DNA from: Methylophaga sp.
Lineage (GTDB): Bacteria > Pseudomonadota > Gammaproteobacteria > Nitrosococcales > Methylophagaceae
Length of the DNA stretch: 64,000 nucleotides
Direction of reading: 5' to 3'
Assembly (NCBI GenBank): GCA_002696735.1
Contig: NZSL01000010.1
Span: 44,983 to 108,982 of the forward strand
Part shown: one piece after another, positions 47,472-58,596 of the stretch
Numbering within the stretch: position 1 is the stretch's first letter
Layout: every line of letters starts with the position of its first letter
Notes under the pieces: model-generated
What the model was told of the DNA's origin: nothing
What the model saw: the letters and a program-made list of their open reading frames with translations, nothing else
Databases searched by the model: none
Made by a program: the position numbers and the translations under genes

Positions 47472-49496
47472 TTAACTATCAACATTCACATGACCATCCT
47501 GTACGAGCTTGTTAATAATCTCAGCCTGTTGCGTTGAAGTATCAAATCCACCAAGCCCCATATCAGCAAGAGTCGTACCTTGCAAAGTAATAGTTTGTTT
47601 GACGTCGCCACCAGCACCCTCGGGCTTGAGCTCGATAACGGTATCAACACCATTATCTTCAATATGAATATAATCAGCTAAATCCCCGGACTCTTCACCA
47701 ACAAGAATATCTGCAAAATCAAGTACATCACCTTGCTCAACATTAAAATCAGTAACGGTATCCTGGGCGGAGATATTGGAAAGATTAAACTCATCCCCTG
47801 CCTGCCATACAAATAAATCAGCCCCATCTCCACCTGTCAGAATATCATTACCAGCTCCACCAATAATGACATCATCTTGATCGGTACCAATCAATTCATT
47901 ATTTCCACGTCCATCTTTGATAATATTAGGTTCGCCAGAATCAGGGTTTTCCAAAACCGCATCACCTGAAGTAATAACCGCCTTAACAGTATCACTTTCA
48001 TTGCCAGCCGCATCAGTCACGGAATATTGGAATTCACTATCAGGAATTTCACTTACGGTCACTTTTTGGATGTAGTAATCACTACTGTCTGATGTAGACT
48101 TTTTACCATCAACATAATTAGTAGCAGTAAATTCAAGTGAATCAAATATTACACCATCAGGCAGGGTAAAAGTCGCATTACCTGAGGATCCAGCAGGATC
48201 AACGGTCAAATTATTCTTTGCCAGAGAAAAATCTACCGGTTCTCCGTTCAGTAATGGATTACCGTTCGCTGTGGTAAATGTCCAAACACCAACTGACTCA
48301 CCATTCAAAAAAGCTTCGACTTGCCCAACCTCTTTTTCATTGGCAATAAGTCTACTGACAGTTATGGTGGCTGCTAATGATGGATTCTCAAATCTCATTG
48401 TTATTTTTTCTGAGGCTCCACCTCGGTGTTCCAGCTGATTTGGTACAATTGTCCCTCCAGCAACGCCAATGCCATCTGAATCAAATGCAATTTTAGCAGA
48501 CTGACCATTAAGATTAGTCGCTTCAAGAGTAACCCCCTCCCAGGCTGAACTCCCTGTTTTAATACCGCCATAGGATTTCGATGTTAGTTCTGAGTTAAAC
48601 TCAGCAAGAGTTGCACTCCAAACAATCGAATCGCTTGAATTAAATGTATTGCCTTCATTCAATTCAACCCAATTATCACCATTTTTTATAAAAAGCTGAC
48701 CGAAACTAGGCGGTGCCTTTAACGTAAAAAGCAATCCTGCCAAGTCGGTTTCATTATCATTCCCCCCCAGGGATGCAATATCCTCAAACGTACTAGGATT
48801 GGACTTATCTTCACCGCTATCAACAAAACCATCCACAGAAAATTGTTTAAATACATAAGCATCTTGGGGTAATTCTATTTCAGTCTGACTTGCAAACTCA
48901 TAACTGGTTAAAACAGGATCCGCAACTGGCTTAAGATCATCTGGCTGATTAGGATCTGTTGGATCTGTTGGATCTGTTGGAATAATGGGATCCAAATCAT
49001 CCGACTCATCAACTAAAAACTCAAACGGTGGAGGATCAGGGAAAGCAATACCCGGCCCTGTTGTTTCAAAACCTGAATCAGGTGTAATTCGTGGAGCAAG
49101 GTAATCTACAACAACCGCTTCGCTGCCACCTTCACTGGTGGGCTGTGCGCCTGGACCAGCAGCAGTAGGATCAGCAACTTGTGTTGGATCTTCACCTGCG
49201 AGTAAAGCCTGTTGAATGGCGTCTATATCATCGACCACATCAGCTGCCGGTGGTGTATCAGCTTCTGCAACATCCAATTCAAATGCTTCACTGTCGAGAA
49301 CAGCTTGAGAATTACGTCCCAGATCCATTACCCCGCCATCTGGAAATTCAATTTCGATAGCACCGGCAATACCCGTGGTAATAATTTCGTTGGGATAAAC
49401 TTTGTCACCAACTTGTAAATTTCTCACAGTACCGTCGACTGCTGTGGCAGTTGCAGTGCCAATTAAGGCTGAAATAATTCCGGCTTCTGTGGCCAT
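47472..49496 (-). CDS. Small LapA-like surface adhesin with retention module and RTX C-terminus
   Basis: The protein is about 674 residues from the ATG at 49496, with GGAGAAG upstream; an upstream start to 49538 lacks such a site. The N-terminus (VRNLQVGDKVYPNEIITTG, FPDGGVMDLGR) matches LapA-type retention modules that plug the TolC-like pore. A TAAG motif at about residues 111-114 fits the LapG cleavage site. A DPTDPTDP linker follows. The C-terminal part has RTX-type repeats (DGRGNNELIGTDQDDVIIGG) and a type I secretion tail (DTVTDFNVEQGDVLDFADIL). The middle domains are unassigned. At under 700 residues it is far shorter than LapA. LapG, LapD and the transporter are not in the window. Confidence 0.8.
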   Translation of the reverse strand: MATEAGIISALIGTATATAVDGTVRNLQVGDKVYPNEIITTGIAGAIEIEFPDGGVMDLGRNSQAVLDSEAFELDVAEADTPPAADVVDDIDAIQQALLAGEDPTQVADPTAAGPGAQPTSEGGSEAVVVDYLAPRITPDSGFETTGPGIAFPDPPPFEFLVDESDDLDPIIPTDPTDPTDPNQPDDLKPVADPVLTSYEFASQTEIELPQDAYVFKQFSVDGFVDSGEDKSNPSTFEDIASLGGNDNETDLAGLLFTLKAPPSFGQLFIKNGDNWVELNEGNTFNSSDSIVWSATLAEFNSELTSKSYGGIKTGSSAWEGVTLEATNLNGQSAKIAFDSDGIGVAGGTIVPNQLEHRGGASEKITMRFENPSLAATITVSRLIANEKEVGQVEAFLNGESVGVWTFTTANGNPLLNGEPVDFSLAKNNLTVDPAGSSGNATFTLPDGVIFDSLEFTATNYVDGKKSTSDSSDYYIQKVTVSEIPDSEFQYSVTDAAGNESDTVKAVITSGDAVLENPDSGEPNIIKDGRGNNELIGTDQDDVIIGGAGNDILTGGDGADLFVWQAGDEFNLSNISAQDTVTDFNVEQGDVLDFADILVGEESGDLADYIHIEDNGVDTVIELKPEGAGGDVKQTITLQGTTLADMGLGGFDTSTQQAEIINKLVQDGHVNVDS
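48952..48978 (-). repeat. Three tandem 9-base repeats in adhesin linker
   Basis: GGATCTGTT occurs three times in a row and encodes the Asp-Pro-Thr repeats of the linker between retention module and ectodomain. Such short in-frame repeats can change in number by slippage. Confidence 0.8.
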
Positions 49497-49648
49497 AAAA
49501 TTCTTCTCCGATGAAATGCTGCTTCCCAAGGCCAACAAAAACCACTTGTGACCATATTTGCAGATAGTCTCCCATGACTACACAAAGCTATCTACTGTAC
49601 ATTGGTACTAAAAAAACAAATATTTTAAAAAATTTATTTTTTTGTTAA

Positions 49649-49663
49649 GCAAAATTCCAGCCA
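49649..49663 (-). promoter_or_regulatory. Sigma-54 type promoter of the adhesin gene
   Basis: The minus strand reads TGGCTGGAATTTTGC, with TGGC at -24, TTGC at -12 and N10 spacing. The predicted start near 49637 is about 140 bases before the ATG. A second GG-N10-GC match (TGGGAGACTATCTGC, 49560-49574) lies closer but has a poorer -24. The leader is AT-rich. Confidence 0.55.
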
Positions 49664-49691
49664 GATAAAATTAATTCTTGTCCAGGTTTGA

Positions 49692-50110
49692 TTATTGCCC
49701 CATATCACCTGCAGCGAAATGATTCAGCATATCGGCGACCAGACGTCTTGGTAACCATGCCTCACCATCATGTACGGCTCGAATAGCTTTGACTAACTTG
49801 TCATGCTGTGATGGTGTGATGTAACCCCGTGCTCTGAAGCCAGTTGCTTTGAGTTGATTAAAATCCGGTGTTTTATCCGACATAATCAGGGTCTGATTAT
49901 GTTCGTAATTTGTCGCCAGAACCAAACATAGAATATCGGCATTAATCCGTTCATTGTTTTGTTCCAACACGGTAATATCAGCTTCAGCAGCGATTATTGC
50001 CAAAACTGCTGTATCAACAGTTTCTGGGTCGATAACGGTAATCTTTAAGTCATCATGTTCAGCCAGATTAATTAAACTGGCTATTGTTCGACCAATCAAA
50101 ACTACGTTAA

Positions 50111-50114
<4 letters not shown>
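49692..50114 (-). CDS. Short receiver-like protein, no DNA-binding domain
   Basis: The protein is about 140 residues from a GTG at 50114 that overlaps the slmA stop as GTGA; an in-frame ATG at 50162 lies inside slmA and is less likely. The C-terminal part (RGYITPSQHDKLVKAIRAVHDGEAWLPRRLVADML) closely follows NarL/LuxR-type receivers, but the protein ends where the linker to an HTH would start. The usual acidic cluster is replaced by INVVLIGRT, and a clear phosphoacceptor is not seen. It is probably a pseudo-receiver; partner and role are unknown. Confidence 0.6.
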
Positions 50115-51675
<1,561 letters not shown>

Positions 51676-51694
51676 TTATTGTTTTTGCTTATGC

Positions 51695-51730
51695 AAAATA
51701 ACGACCAACTATAATTCGTTTTTGTCGTTA
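51695..51730 (-). terminator. Possible weak terminator after algC
   Basis: On the minus strand TAACGAC and GTCGTTA form a 7-bp stem with an 18-base loop followed by TTTTGC, just after the algC stop. The stem is AT-rich and the T-run short, so termination may be partial. Confidence 0.35.
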
Positions 51731-51741
51731 ACAGCGTAAGA

Positions 51742-54051
51742 TTAAAAATTAAGACTTAGATTAGGTTTCACCTGCAGCATCTGCTGAATAAATTGCTGTT
51801 TTATCTGTTCCAGATCTTCTTCAGTTTCTGCTTCAAATCGCAACGTGAGACCGGGAACAGTATTTGATGCTCTAACAAGTCCCCAGCCATTGCTAAAATT
51901 CACCCGCACACCATCAATGGTGATAACTTCGCCATCATCGAACTGTGCATTTTGTGTAAATTGTGTCATAAACCGACGGCATTCTGCTGTATCTAAATCA
52001 ATTAAAATTTCTGGAGTGCTAACACTTTGCGGTTGTGCAGCAAAGATTTCTGTTGCGCCACGACGTTGTGGATCATCGGCAATCAGCGCCAGCAGGCGGC
52101 AGGCGGCAAATAAAGCATCATCAAAACCATACCAGTTATCGGCAAAAAAGATATGTCCACTCAGCTCACCCGCTAATTTTGCCTCATGTTTGAGCATTTC
52201 GGCCCGTATTAATGAATGGCCCGAAGCGCACATCATTGCCTTACCACCTGTCTTGGTAATAACCTGCCTCAACAAGCCCGTACTTTTGACATCATAAACA
52301 ATGGTCGAACCTTTATGGCGTTTCAGAATATCGCTGGCAAACAACATCAGCAAACGATCCGGCCAGATAATTTCACCCTCTCCGTCAACCACTCCCAGTC
52401 TATCGCCATCTCCATCAAACGCCAGTCCAATATCAAGATGTTTCTCACGAACCAGTTTAGAAATATCCTGCATATTTTGCGGTTGGGCCGGGTTGGGATG
52501 ATGATTGGGAAAGTGACCATCAACTTTGCAAAACAGTTCATGCACCTCACAGCCTAATGCGGTTAGCAACTGCGGAACCACTTTACCAGCAATACCATTT
52601 CCACAATCCACACCGACTTTTAGCGGGCGGGATAAAGGAACAGTCTGTTTTACTTTTTCAATATAACTAGCAATGATATCTGCCTGTCGTAACTGGCCCT
52701 CCCCACTATAAAGTCGAGAATGCTGTATACGATGATAAATGCCCTGAATAGCATCACCAGACAATGTTTTGTCATTGATAACAATTTTCAGACCATTGTA
52801 GCCCTGTGGATTATGACTGCCCGTCACTACTACGCCACAATGTGTCCGCATGTGCTGCGAGGCAAAATAAACAAGAGGGGTTGGTACCGCTCCAATATCA
52901 GTAACATCACAACCACTGGCCAGAATACCTTCGATTAATGCATCACTGAAACTCTCACTGGAAAGCCGACCATCCCGCCCGACGATAATCCGGGTCTGCT
53001 CCTGATGCTGTGCCTCCGTACCTATGGCAAGCCCCAAGACCCGCATAATGGGTTCACTTAATTGGGTGCCGACAATACCCCGAATATCATAGGCCTTAAA
53101 AATAACCGGTTTAATATCTACTGGCCTGACTCTATCTACTGACTCGGTTTTACTCACTTTGGGAGCGGCTGCGCGTATTACCGCAGGAGGCGGCGTATTA
53201 TCGATATTAACTTCATTTTCTGTATATTCTACTGGCCGTGGGCGTGCTCCAATTTGCGCCTGTTTTTTTGGTTTTAACGTACTGAACCGGTTTATCACCA
53301 GCCAGCATAAGGCACAAACAATAATGGCTAACATGAGCAATGCAGGCCAGGCTGCTGTTTTAGCCACCCCTTCAGCAGGCCAGAATGCCAGGCGCCAGTA
53401 AGCTCCGGGTAATGCCTGAGTAAAAACAGGACTGGAATGCTGAGCTTTACCATCGCCTTGTTCGATCAAAGTCAGCCAGTTTTGGGCCCCTTGCTGTAAT
53501 GCCAGACTACCTGTACCAATCGATAAATAACGTTCACGCAGCTTATCCTCCAGCTCAGTCATTTGCAGGCTAAGCACCAGATAGCCTGCTGCATCCAGCT
53601 TCTTGGTCAGTAAAATATGCGCCTGGGGCGTATTTGGCTGCATAACAGCAATATCAGCCATACCTTGCATGTCTGCCTGGCGCAGACTATTAATAGTGCC
53701 AAAACTGACCGGAATACACGCGTCGGATGTTGGAGCAGCAGGTATAAAGGAAATAACACATGAGGTTGATGCATCAGGCCAGCCAAAAGCTACCGGGTCC
53801 TGTGCATTTTCCGCCGACATCTCGTTAAAACGTTGCTGCCAGTCTTGTAGCATATCGATCATACCGGATGCAGCGAGCGCCAGCTTTTCCGTTTGTGTCT
53901 GGTTGAATGCTTCTGAAGCTGACTGCTGTTGGTAATCATTAATCCGGATTGCTGCTGCCACCCCGGAAAGAACAATCAAAATCAACAGCAGAATGGCCAG
54001 CGAACTCAGCCTTCGGCGAAATAGCTTCAGATTTTGCAGTTTCAGCAGCAC
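51742..54051 (-). CDS. algC: Phosphomannomutase/phosphoglucomutase AlgC with membrane N-terminus
   Basis: This enzyme interconverts hexose 1- and 6-phosphates and feeds exopolysaccharide, LPS and nucleotide-sugar synthesis, including CDP-glucose. The protein is 769 residues. Residues 14-36 and 236-255 are membrane segments that flank a roughly 200-residue periplasmic-type region. The catalytic part begins near 315 (KPVIFKAYDIRGIVG), with phosphoserine site S412 (VVTGSHNPQGYNG), metal site DGDGD at 546-550 and sugar-binding GELSGHIFF. Extended AlgC forms of this kind are known from Pseudomonas relatives. It starts eight bases after dut. Confidence 0.92.
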   Translation of the reverse strand: MLLKLQNLKLFRRRLSSLAILLLILIVLSGVAAAIRINDYQQQSASEAFNQTQTEKLALAASGMIDMLQDWQQRFNEMSAENAQDPVAFGWPDASTSCVISFIPAAPTSDACIPVSFGTINSLRQADMQGMADIAVMQPNTPQAHILLTKKLDAAGYLVLSLQMTELEDKLRERYLSIGTGSLALQQGAQNWLTLIEQGDGKAQHSSPVFTQALPGAYWRLAFWPAEGVAKTAAWPALLMLAIIVCALCWLVINRFSTLKPKKQAQIGARPRPVEYTENEVNIDNTPPPAVIRAAAPKVSKTESVDRVRPVDIKPVIFKAYDIRGIVGTQLSEPIMRVLGLAIGTEAQHQEQTRIIVGRDGRLSSESFSDALIEGILASGCDVTDIGAVPTPLVYFASQHMRTHCGVVVTGSHNPQGYNGLKIVINDKTLSGDAIQGIYHRIQHSRLYSGEGQLRQADIIASYIEKVKQTVPLSRPLKVGVDCGNGIAGKVVPQLLTALGCEVHELFCKVDGHFPNHHPNPAQPQNMQDISKLVREKHLDIGLAFDGDGDRLGVVDGEGEIIWPDRLLMLFASDILKRHKGSTIVYDVKSTGLLRQVITKTGGKAMMCASGHSLIRAEMLKHEAKLAGELSGHIFFADNWYGFDDALFAACRLLALIADDPQRRGATEIFAAQPQSVSTPEILIDLDTAECRRFMTQFTQNAQFDDGEVITIDGVRVNFSNGWGLVRASNTVPGLTLRFEAETEEDLEQIKQQFIQQMLQVKPNLSLNF

Positions 54052-54059
54052 GGTTGTGC

Positions 54060-54515
54060 TCAGCTTCTGCCAGTATGGCCGAAGCCGCCGCTACCACGTT
54101 CACTGGCAGTAAACTCGGTGACCTGCTCAAATCCTACTTGCACTACTGGGACGAACAGCATTTGTGCAATACGCTCCCCCACTACGATTTCAAAGGGCGT
54201 ATCCCCCCGATTCCAACAGGATACAAAAATTTGTCCCTGATAGTCGCTGTCGATAAGGCCCACCAGATTACCTAATACAATGCCGTGTTTATGTCCAAGG
54301 CCTGAGCGCGGCAAAATCATCGCAGCCAGAGCGGGATCATCAATATGAATGGCAATTCCGGTCGGTATTAGAATGGTTTCGCCAGGACGTAATATCAGAT
54401 TTTCATCCAGGCAGGCCCTCAGGTCCATTCCGGCAGAACCCTCGGTGGCATAGTCCGGCAGTTCAATCGATTTGCCCAGTCTCGGATCGAGAATCTTAAA
54501 TTGAATTTTTTGCAT
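54060..54515 (-). CDS. dut: dUTP diphosphatase
   Basis: Dut hydrolyses dUTP to dUMP and keeps uracil out of DNA. The 151-residue trimeric type has all motifs: [12 protein letters not shown] (1), [11 protein letters not shown] (2), [13 protein letters not shown] (3), [10 protein letters not shown] (4) and [11 protein letters not shown] (5). It overlaps the end of coaBC by 20 bases, a common arrangement. Confidence 0.97.
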   Translation of the reverse strand: MQKIQFKILDPRLGKSIELPDYATEGSAGMDLRACLDENLILRPGETILIPTGIAIHIDDPALAAMILPRSGLGHKHGIVLGNLVGLIDSDYQGQIFVSCWNRGDTPFEIVVGERIAQMLFVPVVQVGFEQVTEFTASERGSGGFGHTGRS

Positions 54516-55716
54516 GATAACGCTCTGTTATTAATGTTATGAGTTCGCGTGCAATTTCAAGTTTCGGAGCTTCAGCCAAGGACTTATGCCCACCTTCCCA
54601 GAAAATTTCCAGCGCATTGTTATCCTGACCAAAAGCCAGTCCATCCCCCACTTGGTTCGCTGCGATCAAATCCAAACGTTTTTGCTGTAATTTATGTTGT
54701 GCATATTGTTGCAAATCATCTGTCTCAGCAGCAAAACCAACGACCAGCTCCGGCCGCTCATCGGCATTGGCAACCGATGTAATAATATCGGGATTCAAAC
54801 GAAGTTGCAGTGATAAATCATCATCAGCCGTTTTTTTTAATTTAGCTGAAGCAGGATGCGTGGGACGATAATCTGCTACTGCTGCACAACCGATATAAAT
54901 TGCCGTACCAGCTAAGTTTTGCATAACAGCGTCAAACATTTGTTGAGCCGTTTCAACCATTATACGGCTGCAACCAGACGGGGCTTCCAAAGCCACCGGC
55001 CCAGATATCAGGGTGACCTTTGCACCCATCTCAACGGCTGCTTGCGCCAGGGAATAGCCCATTTTCCCTGAGCTGCGATTAGCAATAAAGCGAACCGGAT
55101 CAATTGGTTCATGCGTAGGTCCTGCAGTAATGACTACCTGTTTTCCTGTCAGAGGACCGGTCTGCAACTTGCGGCTCAGATGCATCACAATATTTTCAAC
55201 AGCCATTAAGCGACCTTCGCCCTGTTCCCCACAGGCCTGATCACCGCTTTCAGGACCAATAAATTCCACACCGCGTTGTTTTAGCCGTTGGCAGTTTTGC
55301 TGGGTTGCGATATGTGACCACATCTTATTATTCATTGCCGGTGCCACCATCAACGGTGCTTCAGAGGCAAGACATACCGTGGAAATCAAATCATCCGCCA
55401 GGCCATGAGCCAGTTTCGCCAGACAGTCAGCGGTTGCGGGAGCAATCAGGATCCAGTCTGCCCAACGCGCCAATTTAATATGACCCATTGCAGCTTCTTC
55501 ATCAGCATCAAAGAAATTCAATGACACGGGATTACCACTGACCGTTTGCAGCGTAAGTGGCGTAATAAACTGCGTTCCACCATCACTCATCATTACCCTT
55601 ACTTCAGCACCGTATTCTTTTAATCTTCGAATTAAATCTGCTGACTTATAGGCTGCAATACTGCCGGTAACGCCAAGAAGAATACGTTTTCCCTGAAAAG
55701 CATTTGTCTCAATCAT
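54496..55716 (-). CDS. coaBC: Bifunctional phosphopantothenoylcysteine decarboxylase/synthetase
   Basis: CoaBC performs two steps of coenzyme A synthesis. The 406-residue protein has the flavin-dependent CoaC domain (1-185; [28 protein letters not shown]) and the CoaB domain (190-400; [28 protein letters not shown], then LIAANQV). It starts with ATGA overlap to the yihY-like gene. Confidence 0.97.
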   Translation of the reverse strand: MIETNAFQGKRILLGVTGSIAAYKSADLIRRLKEYGAEVRVMMSDGGTQFITPLTLQTVSGNPVSLNFFDADEEAAMGHIKLARWADWILIAPATADCLAKLAHGLADDLISTVCLASEAPLMVAPAMNNKMWSHIATQQNCQRLKQRGVEFIGPESGDQACGEQGEGRLMAVENIVMHLSRKLQTGPLTGKQVVITAGPTHEPIDPVRFIANRSSGKMGYSLAQAAVEMGAKVTLISGPVALEAPSGCSRIMVETAQQMFDAVMQNLAGTAIYIGCAAVADYRPTHPASAKLKKTADDDLSLQLRLNPDIITSVANADERPELVVGFAAETDDLQQYAQHKLQQKRLDLIAANQVGDGLAFGQDNNALEIFWEGGHKSLAEAPKLEIARELITLITERYHAKNSI

Positions 55717-57080
55717 GCTGTATTTTTGCCTATGGCTAAATCACGTAAACTTAAGTCATCCAACACAGCATTCTGTGCTTCATTAATTTCAGAAAAGAAT
55801 GCTTCAATACTGGGCTCAGTGTGTTGCTGTAATGTTGAAATACCCACTTCCTCGGCACTACGTAAACAAAACAAAATTTCACTGACTAAAATTTTGCTGA
55901 CATCGCCGGCCATAGTAAAGGAATCTTTATCTCCAGCCACCTCTACGATAAAGCCACCTTCCTCCAAAATGTCCAATAATTCCTCTAAATTTTCACTACT
56001 TAACGTGGTGAGCTTCTCCAGTTCCGAAAGGCTGTATGCCGGCTTTTTTTCACAAAAGCGACGGGCAATAATAGTCATTAACCACAAGCCCTTTTTCTCA
56101 CGTAATCGTGGACTCAAAACCAGGGTTTTTCCGCCCATCAATACAAATCTTGGATGCTGAAGATAAAAAGCTACCTGAGATCCGGTCAATAAAATATACC
56201 AGCCAAGATAAAGCCAGATCATAAAGAAAAATAAAATCGCAAAACTGGAATAGATTGCCGTGTAATTGGATGATGAAGCTACAAAAGTCGCAAACAAAGT
56301 TCCCAGTCCAATCCATAGTGCTCCGGCCACCATTGCACCACCCAGAGCCGGCCCAAGTTTCACTTTGGTATTAGGAATGAAGGTATAGAGAAAGGTAAAG
56401 GCGAGCACAATCATAAAATAGGGTAACAATTTGCTGAGTATCAGTAGCAATGTTCCAAATGGTTCGATTGATTGTAAGGTCGAGACCACATCATTATCCA
56501 TCACCGTTGCGGCAATTCCTAAAGCGGAGAAGACCAATACCGGCCCGATCATCACAACGCTCATGTAATCAGTGAATCGACGTGCAAACGACCTTGATCT
56601 TTTGACCCGCCACACAAAATTAAAAGCACTTTCAACTTTCTGTACCAAAGCAATAATTGTGTAAAACAACATGCCTAAACCAATCGAACCCAGCACGCCG
56701 ACTTTGACGTTTTCTACAAACCCAATAATGCTGGAAGTCATTTCCCCGGCTTTTTCACCCAGGGGTGCCATGAAGTTCAGCAGTACGGGTTCTATTTGGT
56801 TATGTACTCCAAAAGCCTTGAGCACTGAAAAAGCAACTGCAATTAACGGGACTAAAGATAACAAGGTGGTAAACACCAGACTCATTGCCCGCAGGTTTAA
56901 TTCTCCGGTCGACAGTTGCCTCGCCATCACATAAACCACACGGCCCGCGTGCCGTGTCAAACGTTTTAGTTTGCTGGCACTTTCAGTCGTTTCCTGCCAA
57001 AGCTGAACCTGGAAAAAATGTTTTAACTTGTCTATATAGTCTTTCATGTTGGTTATCATCCTGATGACAGGTTTGTCCAT
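55713..57080 (-). CDS. YihY/BrkB family membrane protein
   Basis: This 455-residue protein has about six membrane segments between residues 60 and 320, then a cytoplasmic tail with a winged-helix-like part (YSLSELEKLTTLSSENLEELLDIL). It shows the YihY motifs LRAMSLVFTTLLSLVPLIAV and NYTAIYSSFAILFFFMIWLYLGW. The family has no settled function; the older ribonuclease label is not supported. The start at 57080 overlaps the preceding stop as TAATG; Met12 at 57047 is an alternative with AGGA upstream. Confidence 0.88.
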   Translation of the reverse strand: MDKPVIRMITNMKDYIDKLKHFFQVQLWQETTESASKLKRLTRHAGRVVYVMARQLSTGELNLRAMSLVFTTLLSLVPLIAVAFSVLKAFGVHNQIEPVLLNFMAPLGEKAGEMTSSIIGFVENVKVGVLGSIGLGMLFYTIIALVQKVESAFNFVWRVKRSRSFARRFTDYMSVVMIGPVLVFSALGIAATVMDNDVVSTLQSIEPFGTLLLILSKLLPYFMIVLAFTFLYTFIPNTKVKLGPALGGAMVAGALWIGLGTLFATFVASSSNYTAIYSSFAILFFFMIWLYLGWYILLTGSQVAFYLQHPRFVLMGGKTLVLSPRLREKKGLWLMTIIARRFCEKKPAYSLSELEKLTTLSSENLEELLDILEEGGFIVEVAGDKDSFTMAGDVSKILVSEILFCLRSAEEVGISTLQQHTEPSIEAFFSEINEAQNAVLDDLSLRDLAIGKNTA

Positions 57081-57838
57081 TAAACTGGATTATCAATGTC
57101 AATGAAATAGTGTTGCAGGCCGAATTTCAGAGCAACATGCTCTCCCAAGGCTTTAACCCCATAACGCTCAGTGGCATGGTGTCCTGCTGCAATGTAATGA
57201 ATTCCAAGTTCTCTGGCCAAATGTGTTGTCTGCTCTGAAGCTTCTCCACTAATAAAGGCATCCAGACCTGACTCTGCTGCCTGCTGAATATAACCTTGTG
57301 CAGCACCTGTGCACCAGCCAACTGTTTTTATTAAACGATCATGACCGGCAATAATGGTCGGTTTTCGATCCAGTTGACAGGCAATATGGGATGAAAATTC
57401 TTCTAAGGTTTGGGGTGTTGTTAGCTTCCCTCGGAAACCGATGGCGGGTTCTCCGGTACCGGCAATAAAACCATCCATTTCTATATTCAGTATTTTTGCC
57501 AGTTGTACATTATTGCCAAACTCGGCATGGGCGTCCAAGGGCAGATGATAGCCTATAAGATTGATGCCATTATTGATTAACATTTTCAAACGTTGATATT
57601 TAATGCCGGTCACTGCGGGAGCTTCACCACGCCAGAAATACCCATGATGCACTATAAGTGCATCAGCATTATGCTCCACAGCCGCCTCTAACAAAGCCTG
57701 ACTTGCCGTTACGCCGGTCACCAGAATATTCACCTCTGGTTTACCTTCAACCTGTAAACCATTCGGACAATAGTCCTGAAATCTCGATACTTCCAATTGC
57801 TCATCAATATAGGCGATCAGCTCTGTTCGGGTTATCAT
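57080..57838 (-). CDS. Nif3-like dinuclear metal center protein (YbgI family)
   Basis: This protein is 252 residues, typical for bacterial YbgI. It shows YCPNGLQVEGKPEV, the metal ligands in ALIVHHGYFWRGE and LIGYHLPLDAH, and the C-terminal ISGEASEQTTHLARELGIHYIAAGHHATERYG. The family binds two metal ions and is often annotated as GTP cyclohydrolase type 2, which is not proven. It heads the minus-strand run down to slmA. Confidence 0.92.
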   Translation of the reverse strand: MITRTELIAYIDEQLEVSRFQDYCPNGLQVEGKPEVNILVTGVTASQALLEAAVEHNADALIVHHGYFWRGEAPAVTGIKYQRLKMLINNGINLIGYHLPLDAHAEFGNNVQLAKILNIEMDGFIAGTGEPAIGFRGKLTTPQTLEEFSSHIACQLDRKPTIIAGHDRLIKTVGWCTGAAQGYIQQAAESGLDAFISGEASEQTTHLARELGIHYIAAGHHATERYGVKALGEHVALKFGLQHYFIDIDNPV

Positions 57839-57862
57839 CCAAATTACTCCACAAAAACTCCA

Positions 57863-57885
57863 GGGTCTGATGATCTTTCAGACCC
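57863..57885. other. 8-bp hairpin between divergent genes
   Basis: GGGTCTGA and TCAGACCC pair perfectly around a TGATCTT loop in the 74-base gap between the Nif3-family gene and the DUF4126 gene. No T-run follows in either direction. It may be an operator or a 5' RNA structure. Confidence 0.45.
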
Positions 57886-57912
57886 ACCACTATAACAAAC
57901 AGGAGTCACTAA

Positions 57913-58596
57913 ATGGATGCTGTGAGTATTATTGCACTGAGTATGGGTGCCGCCTGGGCCAGTGGAATCAATTTATATGCTGCCGTATTTATGCTGGGTT
58001 ATATGGGCACAACAGGCCATATGGTTTTGCCGACAGAGTTGCAGGTTCTCAGTGACCCGCTGGTGATGACAGCCGCAGCAGTAATGTATTGTGTGGAATT
58101 TTTCGCTGATAAAGTGCCAGGCGTCGATACCGGCTGGGATACTCTGCATACCTTTATCCGTATTCCGGCTGGTGCCATGTTGGCGGCAAGTGCAGTTGGA
58201 GATGTCAGCCCGGCAATCGAATTAACAGCAGGTCTGCTGGGCGGAAGCCTTGCTGCCGCAACTCATGCCACTAAAGCCGGCAGTCGATTAATGATCAATA
58301 CCTCACCAGAACCTTTCAGCAACTGGACAGCCTCAATAACCGAAGACTTGCTGGTGATTGCCGGTTTGTGGACGGCCCTCACTCATCCACTGTGGTTTCT
58401 TGCGGCACTGTTTATTTTCATCGTGTTAATGATTTGGTTGCTACCGCGTTTATGGCGTTTAATCAAAACGGTCTTACAATACATTGGAAGCTGGCTGGGG
58501 TGGTGTGAAAAACCGCAAACGGCGAAAACAGCAACAAGTGACCAATCCGCTGAATCCATAGAGATTAAATCTGTATCCGATAAATCCGAACACTAA
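57913..58596 (+). CDS. DUF4126 family membrane protein
   Basis: This 227-residue protein has five or six membrane segments and conserved Gly/Ala-rich helices (GAAWASGINLYAAVFMLGYM, LLGGSLAAATHATKAGSRLMINTSPEPFSNW). It matches the DUF4126 family by pattern, whose function is unknown. The hydrophilic tail is Ser/Lys/Glu-rich. The start has AGGAG seven bases upstream. It is convergent with cheR and the stop codons overlap. Confidence 0.8.
   Translation: MDAVSIIALSMGAAWASGINLYAAVFMLGYMGTTGHMVLPTELQVLSDPLVMTAAAVMYCVEFFADKVPGVDTGWDTLHTFIRIPAGAMLAASAVGDVSPAIELTAGLLGGSLAAATHATKAGSRLMINTSPEPFSNWTASITEDLLVIAGLWTALTHPLWFLAALFIFIVLMIWLLPRLWRLIKTVLQYIGSWLGWCEKPQTAKTATSDQSAESIEIKSVSDKSEH

Noticed and set aside
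48952..48978. Repeats taken as a possible CRISPR array
   Set aside because: The units are 9 bases, have no spacers and lie in frame within a coding linker.
49560..49574. Second sigma-54 site before the adhesin gene
   Set aside because: TGGGAGACTATCTGC has the right spacing but lacks the C of TGGC and the TTGC of the -12; the site at 49649 is better on both.
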